Shown: positions 33,654-43,378, counted from the stretch's first letter. The stretch: DNA of 64,000 nt from Nocardia jiangxiensis NBRC 101359 (GCF_000308615.1 NZ_BAGB01000061.1:62001-126000); one strand, 5' to 3'. Made by a program: numbers and translations. Notes: generated from the letters alone by a model not told the origin.

Positions 33654-36173
33654 TCACAGATCGGCGATGGCGGCCAGGGGTGGCGTGCGCGCGGCCCGGA
33701 TCCCGGGCCACACGGCGGCCAGTACACCCACCACGCCGGAGCCGACCAGCATCAGCACGATCTGGATCCACGGCACGGTGATCGTGCTGATGCCCAGATC
33801 ACTGAGGGTCCGCAGGAATCCGACGCCGAGTCCGAGCCCGAGCACCACACCCACGAGCGCACCGAACACCGCGATCAGCATCGACTCCAGATAGATGCTC
33901 CGGCGCACCTGCGGTCGCTGCATGCCGACCGCCCGCAACATGCCGATCTCGCGACGGCGTTCGACCACCGACAGCGCGAGCGTGTTGACGATGCCGAGCA
34001 CCGCGATCACCACCGCCAAGGCCAGCAACCCGTAGAGGATCGCGAGCATGGTGTCGATCTGTTGGCCCCGCGTGCCCTTGAATTCCTCCCGGTTCTCCAC
34101 CTGCACCACGACGAACGGCGCGGTCGCCTTGACCAGGTTCTGCCGCATGAGCGTCAGATCGGCCCCCGGCGCGGCGGAGATCAGCACGATCACATCGGCG
34201 CGGAACGCGACGGGCATCACCTGGTCGTACAGCGCCGAGGACACCACCAGGGATCCGAGCAACTGGGTGTCCTTGTAGATTCCGGACACCGTGACGGTGA
34301 ACTTCTTGTTGTCCATGCTGGTCAGCTGCACCTGCTGACCGGCGTGCCAATTGTGTTTCCCGGCTTCGGTTTCCGAGACCTGAATATCGTTGTCGCCGAG
34401 TGTTTTACCGCCACTGCGAATCTCGTAGTTCAGCACGGGACTCATCGCCGCATCCGGTGAGATGCCGTACAGCGGATCCTCGCCGATCTTCATCTGCACG
34501 CCGCGGAAGGCCACCACATCCTGGACTCCCGCAACAGATCTCGCGGCCTGCCCCGCGCCGACGGGCACCCCGATCAGCTGCGGACCGGTCAGGACGTAAT
34601 CGGCCTTGACGCCCTGGTCGACCACATCGCTCACACTCGCCTTCGCCGAGGCTCCGAGCATGCCGATCGCCGAGACCAGCATCAACCCCAGGGTGAGCGC
34701 GAAAGCGGTCGCCGCGGTGCGCCGCGGATTGCGGACCGCGTTGTTGCGCGCCATATGCCCGATCGACCCGAACGGCCGCACCAGCACGCCGAGCGCCGCC
34801 AGCACCGGCCGCGACAACGACGGCGAGGCGAACAATACCGCGAAAATCAGTGCCGCAGCACCGATTCCGACGGTCAACGCGGCATTGCCGCCGGTGTGGC
34901 GGGCCCCGAGCACAACCAGCACGACACCGACGACCGCGAGCGCCACGCCGATGCCCGTGCGCACCCGCAGCGATTCGCCGGTCGAGGCGAACTCCTCGCG
35001 CATGGCCTCCACCGGCGGAATCTTGGCCGCCCGGCGCGCGGGCGCATAGGCGCTGCCCACCGTCACCACGAGACCGATGCCCAGCGCCGCCAGCACGGTG
35101 CGCACCTGCACCTGCATGGCCCCGGTGGGCAATCCCAGGTCGAAGGCATTGAGCAGCCCGGACAACCCGAACGCCAGCGCGATGCCGCAGGCCAGACCCA
35201 GCGCGCTGCCGATCAATCCGATGATCGCCGCCTCGGCCACCACCGACAGCCCCACCTGCCGTCTACTCGCACCCACCGCACGCAGCAGCGCCAGTTCCCG
35301 CAGCCGCTGCGCCACGATCATCGAGAAGGTGTTGTAGATGATGAACGTGCCCACCAGCAGCGCGATCGCACCGAAGGCGAGCAGGAAGTAGTTCACGAAT
35401 TTGAGCGCATTGCCGACCTGGGCCTTCAGATCCGCGCGCACCTGATCGCCGTCGAGCACCTTGTAGCCCGGCAGGACCCGGGACAGCCTGTCGCGCACGG
35501 TATCCGCCGAGACGCCCGGCGCCGCGGCCACGTCGACATAGCCCACGTGCTGTCCGTCGGTGAACAGATCGCGTGCCTGGGCGTCGTCGAACAGGATGCC
35601 GATGAATCCGCCGGAATCGGAACTCATGGTGTAGATCCCGCTGACGGTCACCACGATATTGCCCTTGGACGGCACGAGAATCTCCGTGCGATCCCCGACC
35701 GACAATCCGGCGCGTTGCGCCCCACCGGAATTGATCGCGATCTGTCCGGGGCCGGTGGGCGCGACGCCCGCGACGATCTTCTGCGGTTCGGCAACGGCCT
35801 TGTCCGGCGGCAGATAGGACTGCCCGAGACTGGGTGCGCCACCGGTCTGCACCGCGTGACCGTCCTTCAACAGCACGACCGGCCCCTGCACCGCGGGGGC
35901 GACCGCCCGCACGCCGGGGGTCGTGCTGACCTTGTCGATCACGTCGAGCGGAACGCCCAGCGACGTACGCTCCTCAGGCTGCACCCGCACGTCGACGCCC
36001 TTGGCCTGATCGGCGAAAATGCCGTTGAAGGTGCTCTGCAGAGTGTCGGTGAACACGAAAGACCCTGCGATGAAGGCGGTTCCGAGAATCACCGACAGCA
36101 CGGTCAGCGCCAGGCGCACCTTGTGCGCGGCGAGATTGCGCAAGGCCACCTTGCGCATCGGGCTCGCGGCCAT
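33654..36173 (-). CDS. FtsX/MacB-type ABC transporter permease
   Basis: This 839-residue membrane protein has two FtsX-like modules. An N-terminal membrane segment (VRLALTVLSVILGTAFIAGS) is followed by a large extracellular MacB_PCD-like domain (residues about 45-240), then three membrane segments, a central block (LMLVSAIGMLGASAKASVSD), a second extracellular domain, and a final three-segment bundle (ALAVVIAVLGIVNTLALSVV). Such proteins pair with LolD-like ATPases and move lipids, peptides or lipoproteins at the outer face of the membrane. The ATG overlaps the stop of the ATPase gene (TGATG). The substrate is unknown. Confidence 0.92.
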   Translation of the reverse strand: MAASPMRKVALRNLAAHKVRLALTVLSVILGTAFIAGSFVFTDTLQSTFNGIFADQAKGVDVRVQPEERTSLGVPLDVIDKVSTTPGVRAVAPAVQGPVVLLKDGHAVQTGGAPSLGQSYLPPDKAVAEPQKIVAGVAPTGPGQIAINSGGAQRAGLSVGDRTEILVPSKGNIVVTVSGIYTMSSDSGGFIGILFDDAQARDLFTDGQHVGYVDVAAAPGVSADTVRDRLSRVLPGYKVLDGDQVRADLKAQVGNALKFVNYFLLAFGAIALLVGTFIIYNTFSMIVAQRLRELALLRAVGASRRQVGLSVVAEAAIIGLIGSALGLACGIALAFGLSGLLNAFDLGLPTGAMQVQVRTVLAALGIGLVVTVGSAYAPARRAAKIPPVEAMREEFASTGESLRVRTGIGVALAVVGVVLVVLGARHTGGNAALTVGIGAAALIFAVLFASPSLSRPVLAALGVLVRPFGSIGHMARNNAVRNPRRTAATAFALTLGLMLVSAIGMLGASAKASVSDVVDQGVKADYVLTGPQLIGVPVGAGQAARSVAGVQDVVAFRGVQMKIGEDPLYGISPDAAMSPVLNYEIRSGGKTLGDNDIQVSETEAGKHNWHAGQQVQLTSMDNKKFTVTVSGIYKDTQLLGSLVVSSALYDQVMPVAFRADVIVLISAAPGADLTLMRQNLVKATAPFVVVQVENREEFKGTRGQQIDTMLAILYGLLALAVVIAVLGIVNTLALSVVERRREIGMLRAVGMQRPQVRRSIYLESMLIAVFGALVGVVLGLGLGVGFLRTLSDLGISTITVPWIQIVLMLVGSGVVGVLAAVWPGIRAARTPPLAAIADL

Positions 36174-36940
36174 CAGGCGTTCTCCAGCTTTTTCATCCGG
36201 TCCAGCACGGATTCGGCTGTGGGATCACGCAATTCGTCCACGATGCGGCCGTCGGCGAGGAAGATCACCCGGTCGGCGTAGGAGGCGGCGTGCGGCTCGT
36301 GGGTGACGATGACGACCGTCTGCCCGAATTCGTCGACGGCCGCGCGCAGGATCGAGAGCACCTCGCCGGAGGACCGCGAGTCCAGATTTCCGGTCGGCTC
36401 GTCGCCGAAGATGATCTCGGGTTTTCCGGCCAGGGCGCGGGCGCACGCCACGCGCTGCTGCTGGCCGCCGGACAGTTCGCTGGGCCGGTGGTCGAGGCGG
36501 TCGTTCAGGCCCAGGCGTTTGATCACCGTGTCGAGCCAGTCCTGATCGGCGTTGCGACCGGCGATGTCCAACGGCAACGTGATGTTCTCCAGCGCGGTCA
36601 ACGTCGGGACCAGATTGAACGCCTGGAACACGAAACCGATCCGGTCGCGGCGCAGTGCGGTCATCTCCTTGTCGGACAGGCCGGTCAGGTCGGTCCCGCC
36701 GATGTGCACCGCGCCGGAGGTGGCCGCGTCGAGCCCGGCCAGGCAGTGCATAAGGGTGGATTTGCCCGAGCCCGACGGACCCATGATGGCGGTGAACTCA
36801 CCCGTGGCGAATTCCGCGCTCACCCCGTCCAGCGCCCGGACCTGGGTGTCTCCAGTTCCGTACAGCTTGACCAGGTCGGTAGCGCGGGCCGCGATCGTAG
36901 TGTCGGCAGTGGTTTCGGTGCCCAGGGCATCGGCAGTCAT
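36173..36940 (-). CDS. ABC transporter ATP-binding protein (LolD/MacB type)
   Basis: This 255-residue ATPase has Walker A GPSGSGKSTLMHCLAG, signature LSGGQQQRVACARALAG, Walker B IIFGDEPTGNLDSRSSGE and the switch His in VIVTHEPHAASYADR. The DEPTGNLDS form is diagnostic of the MacB/LolD subgroup. It powers the FtsX-type permease encoded immediately downstream with a one-base overlap. Together they form a complete two-gene exporter with no accessory membrane-fusion protein, as usual in Gram-positive and mycolata genomes. Confidence 0.95.
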   Translation of the reverse strand: MTADALGTETTADTTIAARATDLVKLYGTGDTQVRALDGVSAEFATGEFTAIMGPSGSGKSTLMHCLAGLDAATSGAVHIGGTDLTGLSDKEMTALRRDRIGFVFQAFNLVPTLTALENITLPLDIAGRNADQDWLDTVIKRLGLNDRLDHRPSELSGGQQQRVACARALAGKPEIIFGDEPTGNLDSRSSGEVLSILRAAVDEFGQTVVIVTHEPHAASYADRVIFLADGRIVDELRDPTAESVLDRMKKLENA

Positions 36941-37018
36941 GTTCTCCAGTGTTGCCTGACCCGCACGTCTGCGCCATCAGGAATGCCCCCCAATACTTCG
37001 GGGGTATACCGGACCGGC

Positions 37019-38275
37019 TCAGCCCAGCGAACCGATGATCGCCAGCACGACCAGCAGGATGACCACCGCGCCGACGATGATGCCGATGATCAGGCCGGTG
37101 TTGGATTTGCGCTGCGGCGGCATCTGCGTGGGCTGATAGCCGTAACCGGTCTGCGGATACGGCGAATTCTGCGGATACATCTGCTGCGGAGGCGGCGTCG
37201 GCGAACGCACCGACATCGGCACGGGTGCGGGCCCCGCGGTGGGCATGGGTCCGGCGTTCTGCATTCCGGGACCGGTGCGCTGCGGCACCACGGGATTGCC
37301 GGGGCCGGTTCCGGTGAGGCCCATCTGCGGGCCGACGGTCTGCGGCCCTACCGTCTGCGGGCCCAGTGTCTGCGGGCCGACGGTCTGCATCCCCGGGCCG
37401 GTGAACTGCCGCGGCGGCGACAGCGGAACCCCCGGGGAGCTGGGCGCCGCCAGGGCGCGGCGGGCCGCGGCGGCGAATTCCGCGCACGAGACGAAACGGT
37501 CGTCCGGGCGTTTGGCCATGGCCTTGGCCAGCACGCTGTCCATCGCGGGCGGGAGTCCGGGCCGGATCTTGCTCAGCGGCGGCGCGGGCTCCTGCAGGTG
37601 TCCACGGATCACCGCGGCCGGATTGGACGCGGCGAACGGCCCGGTCCCGGTGAACAACCAGAACAGGCTGCAGGCCAGCGAATACTGATCCGCGCGGCCG
37701 TCCAGGTTGGCCCCGGTGAGCTGTTCGGGCGAGGCGTACGCCAGCGTCGCGGTGAACGTGCCGGTCTGGGTGAGGTGGCCGCCGTCGTCACGCAGCCGGG
37801 CGATGCCGAAGTCGGTGAGGTAGACGCGCTCGCCCTTACCGCCCGTCGAGCGGGCCAGCAGCATGTTCGCGGGTTTGACGTCGCGGTGCATGACACCGTT
37901 GCCGTGCGCGTAGTCCAACGCCTCGGCGACCTCGCCGATGATCTGCACCGCGCGCTCGGGCGGGAGTTTGGTGGGGTCCACACTGGCGGCGTCGATACCG
38001 TCGATGTACTGCATCGAGATCCACAGCTGACCGTCCTCGAGACCACGGTCGTAGACGGTGACGATATTGGGGTGGTCCAGCTGGGCGACCAGATCGGCCT
38101 CGCGCTCGAAGCGGGCACGGATCTCCTGATCGGATACCATTTCACGGTTGAGCAGCTTGAGCGCGGTCTTGCGCGGCAGACGCGGATGTTTGGCCAGATA
38201 TACCGAACCCATGCCGCCGCGGCCGAGCAGTTGCTCGACGAGATATCCGGCGAAGACCTCACCGTTGGCCACCAT
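37019..38275 (-). CDS. Membrane-anchored Ser/Thr protein kinase with a GPQT-repeat linker
   Basis: This 418-residue Hanks-type kinase has the Gly-loop LLGRGGMGSVYLA, catalytic Lys in TALKLL, HRDVKPANMLL (catalytic Asp), DFGIARL and the SPEQL activation-segment end. The kinase domain covers about residues 10-275. A Pro-rich linker follows, with near-tandem GPQT units (MQTVGPQTLGPQTVGPQTVG), then one membrane segment (LIIGIIVGAVVILLVVLAII) and almost nothing beyond it. It therefore lacks PASTA or another extracellular sensor. ATG 38275 is preferred (GGGAG ten bases upstream); GTG 38290 is possible. Confidence 0.92.
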   Translation of the reverse strand: MVANGEVFAGYLVEQLLGRGGMGSVYLAKHPRLPRKTALKLLNREMVSDQEIRARFEREADLVAQLDHPNIVTVYDRGLEDGQLWISMQYIDGIDAASVDPTKLPPERAVQIIGEVAEALDYAHGNGVMHRDVKPANMLLARSTGGKGERVYLTDFGIARLRDDGGHLTQTGTFTATLAYASPEQLTGANLDGRADQYSLACSLFWLFTGTGPFAASNPAAVIRGHLQEPAPPLSKIRPGLPPAMDSVLAKAMAKRPDDRFVSCAEFAAAARRALAAPSSPGVPLSPPRQFTGPGMQTVGPQTLGPQTVGPQTVGPQMGLTGTGPGNPVVPQRTGPGMQNAGPMPTAGPAPVPMSVRSPTPPPQQMYPQNSPYPQTGYGYQPTQMPPQRKSNTGLIIGIIVGAVVILLVVLAIIGSLG

Positions 38276-38543
38276 GATGTCCGCTCCCACTTCCCGTGCC
38301 GCGCACCGGGACCCGCCAGCGCACGGCCGTGTACCGCATGAACTCCGTCGCCGTTACGAGCCGACCACGGGAAACACCGAAACCATAGCAGCCCGGACGA
38401 ATCCGCACCCCGCGGTGGCGCGAACGCCGCCGCGGCCCATCACACCGATCCGATGCGGGTTGATCGCCCCGGAAGGACCGGTGGAAACGGCCGGTTCCGC
38501 GCCCCGGCGGAACCTGTCGGTGGGTACCGATACGCTCGATCCC

Positions 38544-39314
38544 ATGCGCATTGGAGCACACGTCAGACAAGACAGTGATCCGATCGGCTTCGGCGAGAAA
38601 CTGGGCGCCGAGGTCATCCAGATGTTCGTAGTGGATCCGCAGAGTTGGGACAAACCCCAGCCGCATCCGCTGGCCGAGCAGATCAAGGCCAGTCCGATCG
38701 AGTTGGTGGTGCACTCCTCGTATCAGATCAACGTGGCCAGCACCAACAATCGCCTGCGCATGCCCTCGCGGCAGGCGGTGGCGCTGCAGGCGCAGGCGGC
38801 GGCCGATCTGGGGGCGTTCGGCCTCGTCGTGCACGGCGGGCATGTGCGCTCGGATGCGGAGATCGAGGCCGGTATCACCAACTGGGGCAAGCTGTTCGAG
38901 CGCCAGCAGGACAAGGGCGGTTTCGCGGTGCCCATCCTGATCGAGAACACCGCGGGCGGAAATCACGCCATGGCCAGGTATTTCGACTCCATCGCCAAAC
39001 TCTGGGACGTGGTCGGCGAGTACGACGCGGGATTCTGCCTGGACACCTGTCACGCCTGGGCCGGCGGCGAGGAGCTCGTCGGCGTCGTGGATCGGATCAA
39101 GGCCATCACGGGTCGGATCGATCTGGTCCATCTGAATTCCTCACGCGACGAGTTCAATTCGGGCGCGGATCGGCACGCCAACTTCGCCGAGGGCACCATC
39201 GACCCGCAACTGCTGGCCGAGGTCTGCCGCACCGCCGGTGCGCCGGTGATCCTGGAAACCCCCGCCGAGGGCGTCGCCGAGGATCTGGCCTATCTGCGCG
39301 AACATCTGGGCTGA
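38544..39314 (+). CDS. nfo: Endonuclease IV (AP endonuclease, deoxyribonuclease IV)
   Basis: This 256-residue TIM-barrel enzyme cuts DNA 5' of abasic sites in base excision repair. The zinc ligands are in recognisable places: LVVHSSYQINVAST (His), VVHGGHV (His), ILIENTAGG (Glu), FCLDTCHAWAGG (Asp and His), HLNSSRDEFNSGADRHANFAEG (His/Asp/His) and the final ILETPAEG (Glu). The size matches the actinobacterial form (M. tuberculosis End, about 252 residues). It is divergent from the kinase gene; 268 bases lie between the two starts and hold no other gene. Confidence 0.93.
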   Translation: MRIGAHVRQDSDPIGFGEKLGAEVIQMFVVDPQSWDKPQPHPLAEQIKASPIELVVHSSYQINVASTNNRLRMPSRQAVALQAQAAADLGAFGLVVHGGHVRSDAEIEAGITNWGKLFERQQDKGGFAVPILIENTAGGNHAMARYFDSIAKLWDVVGEYDAGFCLDTCHAWAGGEELVGVVDRIKAITGRIDLVHLNSSRDEFNSGADRHANFAEGTIDPQLLAEVCRTAGAPVILETPAEGVAEDLAYLREHLG

Positions 39315-39411
39315 GCGCGAGCGTTGGGATCCTCCTGACCGCAAATATGGTTCGTCCCGCTCGCCGGTGATGTGCTGCTCATGCACCACAGATCCGAGCG
39401 AAAGGCGCTTC

Positions 39412-40344
39412 ATGTCCGTCGATCACGCAGTAGAAACCGAGACAGCCGTGCAGGTCGTCAAGCTCGGCACCCACATCGGCGCACGCATCGAGGGCGTCCG
39501 GCTCGGCGGTGACCTGTCCGCGCCGGCGGTCGAGGCGATCCGCGCCGCGCTCAACGAACACAAGGTGATCTTCTTCCGCGGTCAGGACCACCTCACCGAG
39601 GACGGTCAGTACGCGTTCGCGGAGTTGCTGGGCACCCCGACCACACCGCATCCGACGGTCACCTCCCGCGGCGTCCGATCCCTGGCCATCGACTCCGAGA
39701 CCGGGCGGGCGAACAGCTGGCACACCGACGTGACCTTCGTGGACCGGGTGCCCAAGGCCTCGATCCTGCGCGCGGTCACCCTGCCCAGCTACGGCGGTTC
39801 GACCACTTGGGCCTCCACCGTCGCGGCCTACAACTCGCTGCCCGACCCGCTCAAGCGGCTCGCGGAGGGTCTGCGCGCGGTGCACACCAACGCCTACGAC
39901 TACGCCGCCGGTCACGGCAAGGATTCGGACCCGAAGTACCAGTCCTATCGCGACGAGTTCGTCTCGACCTACTACGAGACCGAGCACCCGGTGGTGCGCG
40001 TGCACCCCGAAACCGGTGAACGCGCCCTGCTGCTGGGACATTTCGTGAAGCATTTCGCAGGGCTGCACAACTCCGAATCGCAGGCGCTGTTCCGACTGTT
40101 CCAGGACCGGGTCACCCGGCTCGAGCACACCACCCGTTGGAACTGGTCGCTGGGCGACGTCGCGATCTGGGACAACCGTGCCACCCAGCACTACGCCATC
40201 GACGATTTCGACGGCGCCGAGCACCGCAAGCTCACCCGCATCACCCTCGCGGGCGATATTCCGGTCGGCGTCGACGGCCGGACCAGCACGGTGATCGCCG
40301 GTAACGCCGAGCACTATTCGGTGGTCGAGCAGGCCGCAGCCTGA
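39412..40344 (+). CDS. TauD/TfdA-family Fe(II)/2-oxoglutarate dioxygenase, probable alkylsulfatase
   Basis: This 310-residue enzyme has the 2-His-1-carboxylate iron site: HTD in NSWHTDVTFV (about residues 103-105) and the distal His in NRATQHYAIDDF, with the 2-oxoglutarate-binding Arg in LTRITLAGDI. Long stretches (SYGGSTTWASTVAAYNSLPD, EHPVVRVHPETGERALLLGH, RWNWSLGDVAIWDNRATQH) closely resemble M. tuberculosis Rv3406, a type II alkyl sulfatase that splits sulfate esters oxidatively. Release of sulfate from alkyl sulfates is therefore the best guess, with taurine as an alternative. The gene stands alone. Confidence 0.9.
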   Translation: MSVDHAVETETAVQVVKLGTHIGARIEGVRLGGDLSAPAVEAIRAALNEHKVIFFRGQDHLTEDGQYAFAELLGTPTTPHPTVTSRGVRSLAIDSETGRANSWHTDVTFVDRVPKASILRAVTLPSYGGSTTWASTVAAYNSLPDPLKRLAEGLRAVHTNAYDYAAGHGKDSDPKYQSYRDEFVSTYYETEHPVVRVHPETGERALLLGHFVKHFAGLHNSESQALFRLFQDRVTRLEHTTRWNWSLGDVAIWDNRATQHYAIDDFDGAEHRKLTRITLAGDIPVGVDGRTSTVIAGNAEHYSVVEQAAA

Positions 40345-40455
40345 TCGCGCCGCAGCCGAAGGTCCCCGTCGCAGTTCACCGCCACGACCGAGACCTTCGG
40401 CTGCCCCGGCAGCGCGGGCTACAGGACTCCCGTCGCGACTGGTTGAATCGATTCC

Positions 40456-41667
40456 ATGGAGATTCGGCCGCTCGACGGAGTGCGGGTACTGGAGCTGGGC
40501 AATTACATCGCGGCGCCGACCGCGGGGCGGATCCTCGGCGATTTCGGCGCCGAGGTGATCAAGGTCGAGCGGCCGAAAACCGGTGACGAACTGCGCAACT
40601 GGCGGTTGTACGGTGGCGACACCTCGATGTTGTACCGGACGGTGAACCGGAACAAGAAGTCCATCACCCTGGATCTGCGGTCCGAGGCGGGCCGGGCGAT
40701 CGTGCTCGATCTGGTCTCCCGGTCCGATGTCCTGCTGGAGAATTTTCGGCCCGGCATGCTGGAGAAGTGGGGGCTGGGCCCGCAGGAGCTGAACGCGGCC
40801 AATCCGGATCTCATCCTCACCCGGATCTCCGCCTACGGTCAGACGGGACCGATGTCCCAGCGACCCGGATTCGCGGCGGTGGCCGAGGCCGTGGGCGGTC
40901 TGCGCGAACTGGTCGGCGATCCGGATCGACCGCCGGTGCGGGTGGGCGTGTCCATCGGCGATTCGATCGCCGGGATCTACGCGGCCTTCGGCACGGTGAT
41001 GGCGCTGTTCCAGCGCGAGCGGTCGAACGAGCCGATTCCGTTGCCGCACCGCATGATCGACGTCGCGCTGAACGAGTCGATCCTGTCGGTGATGGAATCG
41101 CTGGTGCCCGACTACTACGCCTACGGCATCGCCCGCGAACGGGTCGGCGGCCGGATGGAGGGCATCGCCCCCAGTAACGCCTATCCCTGCTCGGACGGGT
41201 TCAGCATCATCATCGGCGGTAACGGCGATGCCATCTTCCAGCGCTATATGCAGGTCATCGAGCGGCCCGATCTGGCCGCGGATCCGGAACTGGCCGACAA
41301 CGCCGGTCGCTGGAAACATCGCGAACGCCTCGATGCCGCCATCGCCGAGTGGACGCGCGGCCACACCCGTGACGAGGCGCTGGCGATTCTGGAGGGTGCG
41401 GGCATCCCGTCCGGCCCGATCTACACCGCGGCCGATATCACCACCGACGCGCAGTACCTGTCGCGCAACATGATTCAGCACTTTCCGGTGGACGTCGGCG
41501 AATCCGAGCCGAAGCAGGTGGGTTTCCCGGGCATCGTGCCGGTGATCGGCGAGACGTCGTTGCCGATCCGAAACGTCGGCCCGGATCTGGGCGAGCACAC
41601 CCACGAGGTGCTCGCCGGACTGCTGGGCATGTCGGACGAGCAGATCCGCGACTTGGAGGTGGACTGA
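40456..41667 (+). CDS. CaiB/BaiF (class III) CoA-transferase
   Basis: This 403-residue CoA-transferase has the family start LDGVRVLELGNYIAAPTAGR, ILGDFGAEVIKVERP and NRNKKSITLDLRSEAGR. The catalytic Asp lies in RVGVSIGDSIAGIYAAFGTV (about residue 172). It moves CoA between a CoA thioester and a free carboxylate. The TGA overlaps the ATG of an HMG-CoA-lyase-like gene, suggesting activation of a branched hydroxy-dicarboxylic acid followed by its cleavage, as in leucine, citramalate or itaconate-type degradation. The exact acid is not visible. Confidence 0.92.
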   Translation: MEIRPLDGVRVLELGNYIAAPTAGRILGDFGAEVIKVERPKTGDELRNWRLYGGDTSMLYRTVNRNKKSITLDLRSEAGRAIVLDLVSRSDVLLENFRPGMLEKWGLGPQELNAANPDLILTRISAYGQTGPMSQRPGFAAVAEAVGGLRELVGDPDRPPVRVGVSIGDSIAGIYAAFGTVMALFQRERSNEPIPLPHRMIDVALNESILSVMESLVPDYYAYGIARERVGGRMEGIAPSNAYPCSDGFSIIIGGNGDAIFQRYMQVIERPDLAADPELADNAGRWKHRERLDAAIAEWTRGHTRDEALAILEGAGIPSGPIYTAADITTDAQYLSRNMIQHFPVDVGESEPKQVGFPGIVPVIGETSLPIRNVGPDLGEHTHEVLAGLLGMSDEQIRDLEVD

Positions 41668-42578
41668 TGCTGCGCGATGTCACGCTGCGTGACGGCCTGC
41701 AACTGACCGGCAAGGTGCTGCCCACCGATCGCAAGGTCGAACTCGTGCGCACCCTGCTCGGTCTGGGCGTGCCCACGCTGGAGATCGGTTCGATGGCGCG
41801 GCCGGATCTGGTGCCGCCGATGGCCAACACGATGGATCTGATCGCCGCTCTGGAACCCGAAGAGCTGCAACATTGTTGGGTGTGGGTGGCCACGCCCCGG
41901 CATGTCCGCCGAGCCGCCGAGGCCGGTGTGCGCAATTTCCAGTACTGCTTCTCGGCGTCCGACGCGCACAACAAGGCCAATATCGGCCGCACCACCGAGG
42001 AGAGCCTGGCGGCCATGCCCGAGGCGATCGCCCTGGCGCACGAGGCCGGGGGATCGATTCAGCTGTGCCTGGCGACGGCGTTCACCTGTCCGTTCGACGG
42101 TCCCGTCGATCCACGCCGGGTGCTGGACATCGCGAACGATCCCCGCGCCGAGGGCGCGACCGATATCGTCGTCGCCGACACTCTGGGCCAGGCGTATCCG
42201 CAGCAGGTGAGTGATCTGATCACTGCCGTGCGGACCCGAACTCCCGAGCGCCGCATCATCTTCCACGGCCACGACACCTGGGGTATGGGCGTGGCGAATT
42301 CGCTGGCCGCACTCGATGCCGGAGCCACCATGGTCGACGGTTCGCTCGGCGGGCTGGGTGGCTGCCCGTTCGCCCCCGGCGCGAGCGGCAACACCTCGAG
42401 TGAGGATCTGCTGTTCGCCACCCGCCCGGACTGGTTCACCCCGGACACCCTGGCAACTCTGGTCGGCCTGTCCCGCGACCTGCTCGGCGAACTCGGCGAG
42501 CCGAATCGATCCCGCACCGCCGAAGGCGCCCGATCCGAGGCCGACGCCTTCGAATGGGTTGTGCACGAAAAGAACTGA
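41667..42578 (+). CDS. Hydroxymethylglutaryl-CoA lyase family protein
   Basis: This 303-residue TIM-barrel lyase has RDVTLRDGLQLTGK at the N-terminus (catalytic Arg and metal Asp), FHGHDTWGMGVAN (metal His pair) and the signature GSLGGLGGCPFAPGASGNTS with the catalytic Cys. Such enzymes split 3-hydroxy-3-methylglutaryl-CoA, or a related 3-hydroxyacyl-CoA such as citramalyl-CoA, into acetyl-CoA and a keto acid. It shares one base with the stop of the CoA-transferase gene, so the two act in sequence. It begins close to the first motif, so no targeting peptide is present. Confidence 0.93.
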   Translation: MLRDVTLRDGLQLTGKVLPTDRKVELVRTLLGLGVPTLEIGSMARPDLVPPMANTMDLIAALEPEELQHCWVWVATPRHVRRAAEAGVRNFQYCFSASDAHNKANIGRTTEESLAAMPEAIALAHEAGGSIQLCLATAFTCPFDGPVDPRRVLDIANDPRAEGATDIVVADTLGQAYPQQVSDLITAVRTRTPERRIIFHGHDTWGMGVANSLAALDAGATMVDGSLGGLGGCPFAPGASGNTSSEDLLFATRPDWFTPDTLATLVGLSRDLLGELGEPNRSRTAEGARSEADAFEWVVHEKN

Positions 42579-42606
42579 ACGGTCCGCCACGCAGCCGACA
42601 GACGGT

Positions 42607-43332
42607 TCACGCCGGCAGGCCGAGCCTGAGGGTGAGGCCGTCGAGGATGCAGCCGAGTATCCATTCGACCGGCTCGTCGGGGCCCGCGCCGGTACGCCCC
42701 TGGAACCATCGGCTGAAAGCCGGATAGCTGCCTTCGGCGAGAATCGGCTCCACGAAAGGGCGGGCGGCCGCAGCCAGCTGGTCGTCGGTGTGCAGGCCGA
42801 CGCGCATGCGCATGCGTTGCTCGTGCGCCAATTGCAGTGCCGCGCCGAAGAGATGGCCGTCCACCGCGCTCGTGATCAATGACAGCTCGTCGGCGGTGCG
42901 GCCCAGCGGCTCCAGCATCGCGAACCGGAAATCGAAGTAGCGCAGCGCGTTCGGCCCCAGCGGTGGCCGGGTGTGCACGAGCTCCCCGAACCAGAGATGG
43001 CGCAGCAGTACCGCCCAGGTTTCCCGCGCCAGATGCTCGAGCCTCGAACGCCAATGTGCCGCAGGCTCGTCCGGCAGCGGTATCTCACCGTAGACGGCGT
43101 CGATCATCAGATCCACGAGACCGTCCTTGCTACCGACATAGCGGTACAGCGACATCGGGGTCGACGCACCCACGGCCGCGGCGACGCGACGCATGGTCAG
43201 CGCCGGCGCTCCCTCGGCGTCGGCGATCGCCAGGGCCGCGCGCAGGATGCCCGCGCGACCGAGACTGGTCGTGGGCCGTCCGGGCGGTTCGGGCAGGGTC
43301 CAGATCAGCGGTCCCGGAGCCTCCTCGGCCAT
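42607..43332 (-). CDS. TetR-family regulator with TetR_C-type ligand domain
   Basis: This 241-residue protein has its helix-turn-helix at about residues 25-72 (ILRAALAIADAEGAPALTMR, then RVAAAVGASTPMSLYRYVGS). The C-terminal domain (HWRSRLEHLARETWAVLLRH, then GELVHTRPPLGPNALRYFDF) is of the class that binds tetracycline-like ligands. It is divergent from a FAD monooxygenase of the type that modifies aromatic polyketides and antibiotics. The 63-base gap and the start of the monooxygenase gene carry two palindromic operator copies. It is very probably the repressor of that gene. ATG 43332 follows GGAGGTGC. Confidence 0.9.
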   Translation of the reverse strand: MAEEAPGPLIWTLPEPPGRPTTSLGRAGILRAALAIADAEGAPALTMRRVAAAVGASTPMSLYRYVGSKDGLVDLMIDAVYGEIPLPDEPAAHWRSRLEHLARETWAVLLRHLWFGELVHTRPPLGPNALRYFDFRFAMLEPLGRTADELSLITSAVDGHLFGAALQLAHEQRMRMRVGLHTDDQLAAAARPFVEPILAEGSYPAFSRWFQGRTGAGPDEPVEWILGCILDGLTLRLGLPA

Positions 43333-43378
43333 TGCACCTCCTCGAAAATCCGTCCCTTGCCGGGCATTCAACCATTGG

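Noticed and set aside
37330..37400. GPQT repeat as a CRISPR-like or mobile repeat
   Set aside because: It is a coding repeat within the kinase linker, in frame and imperfect.
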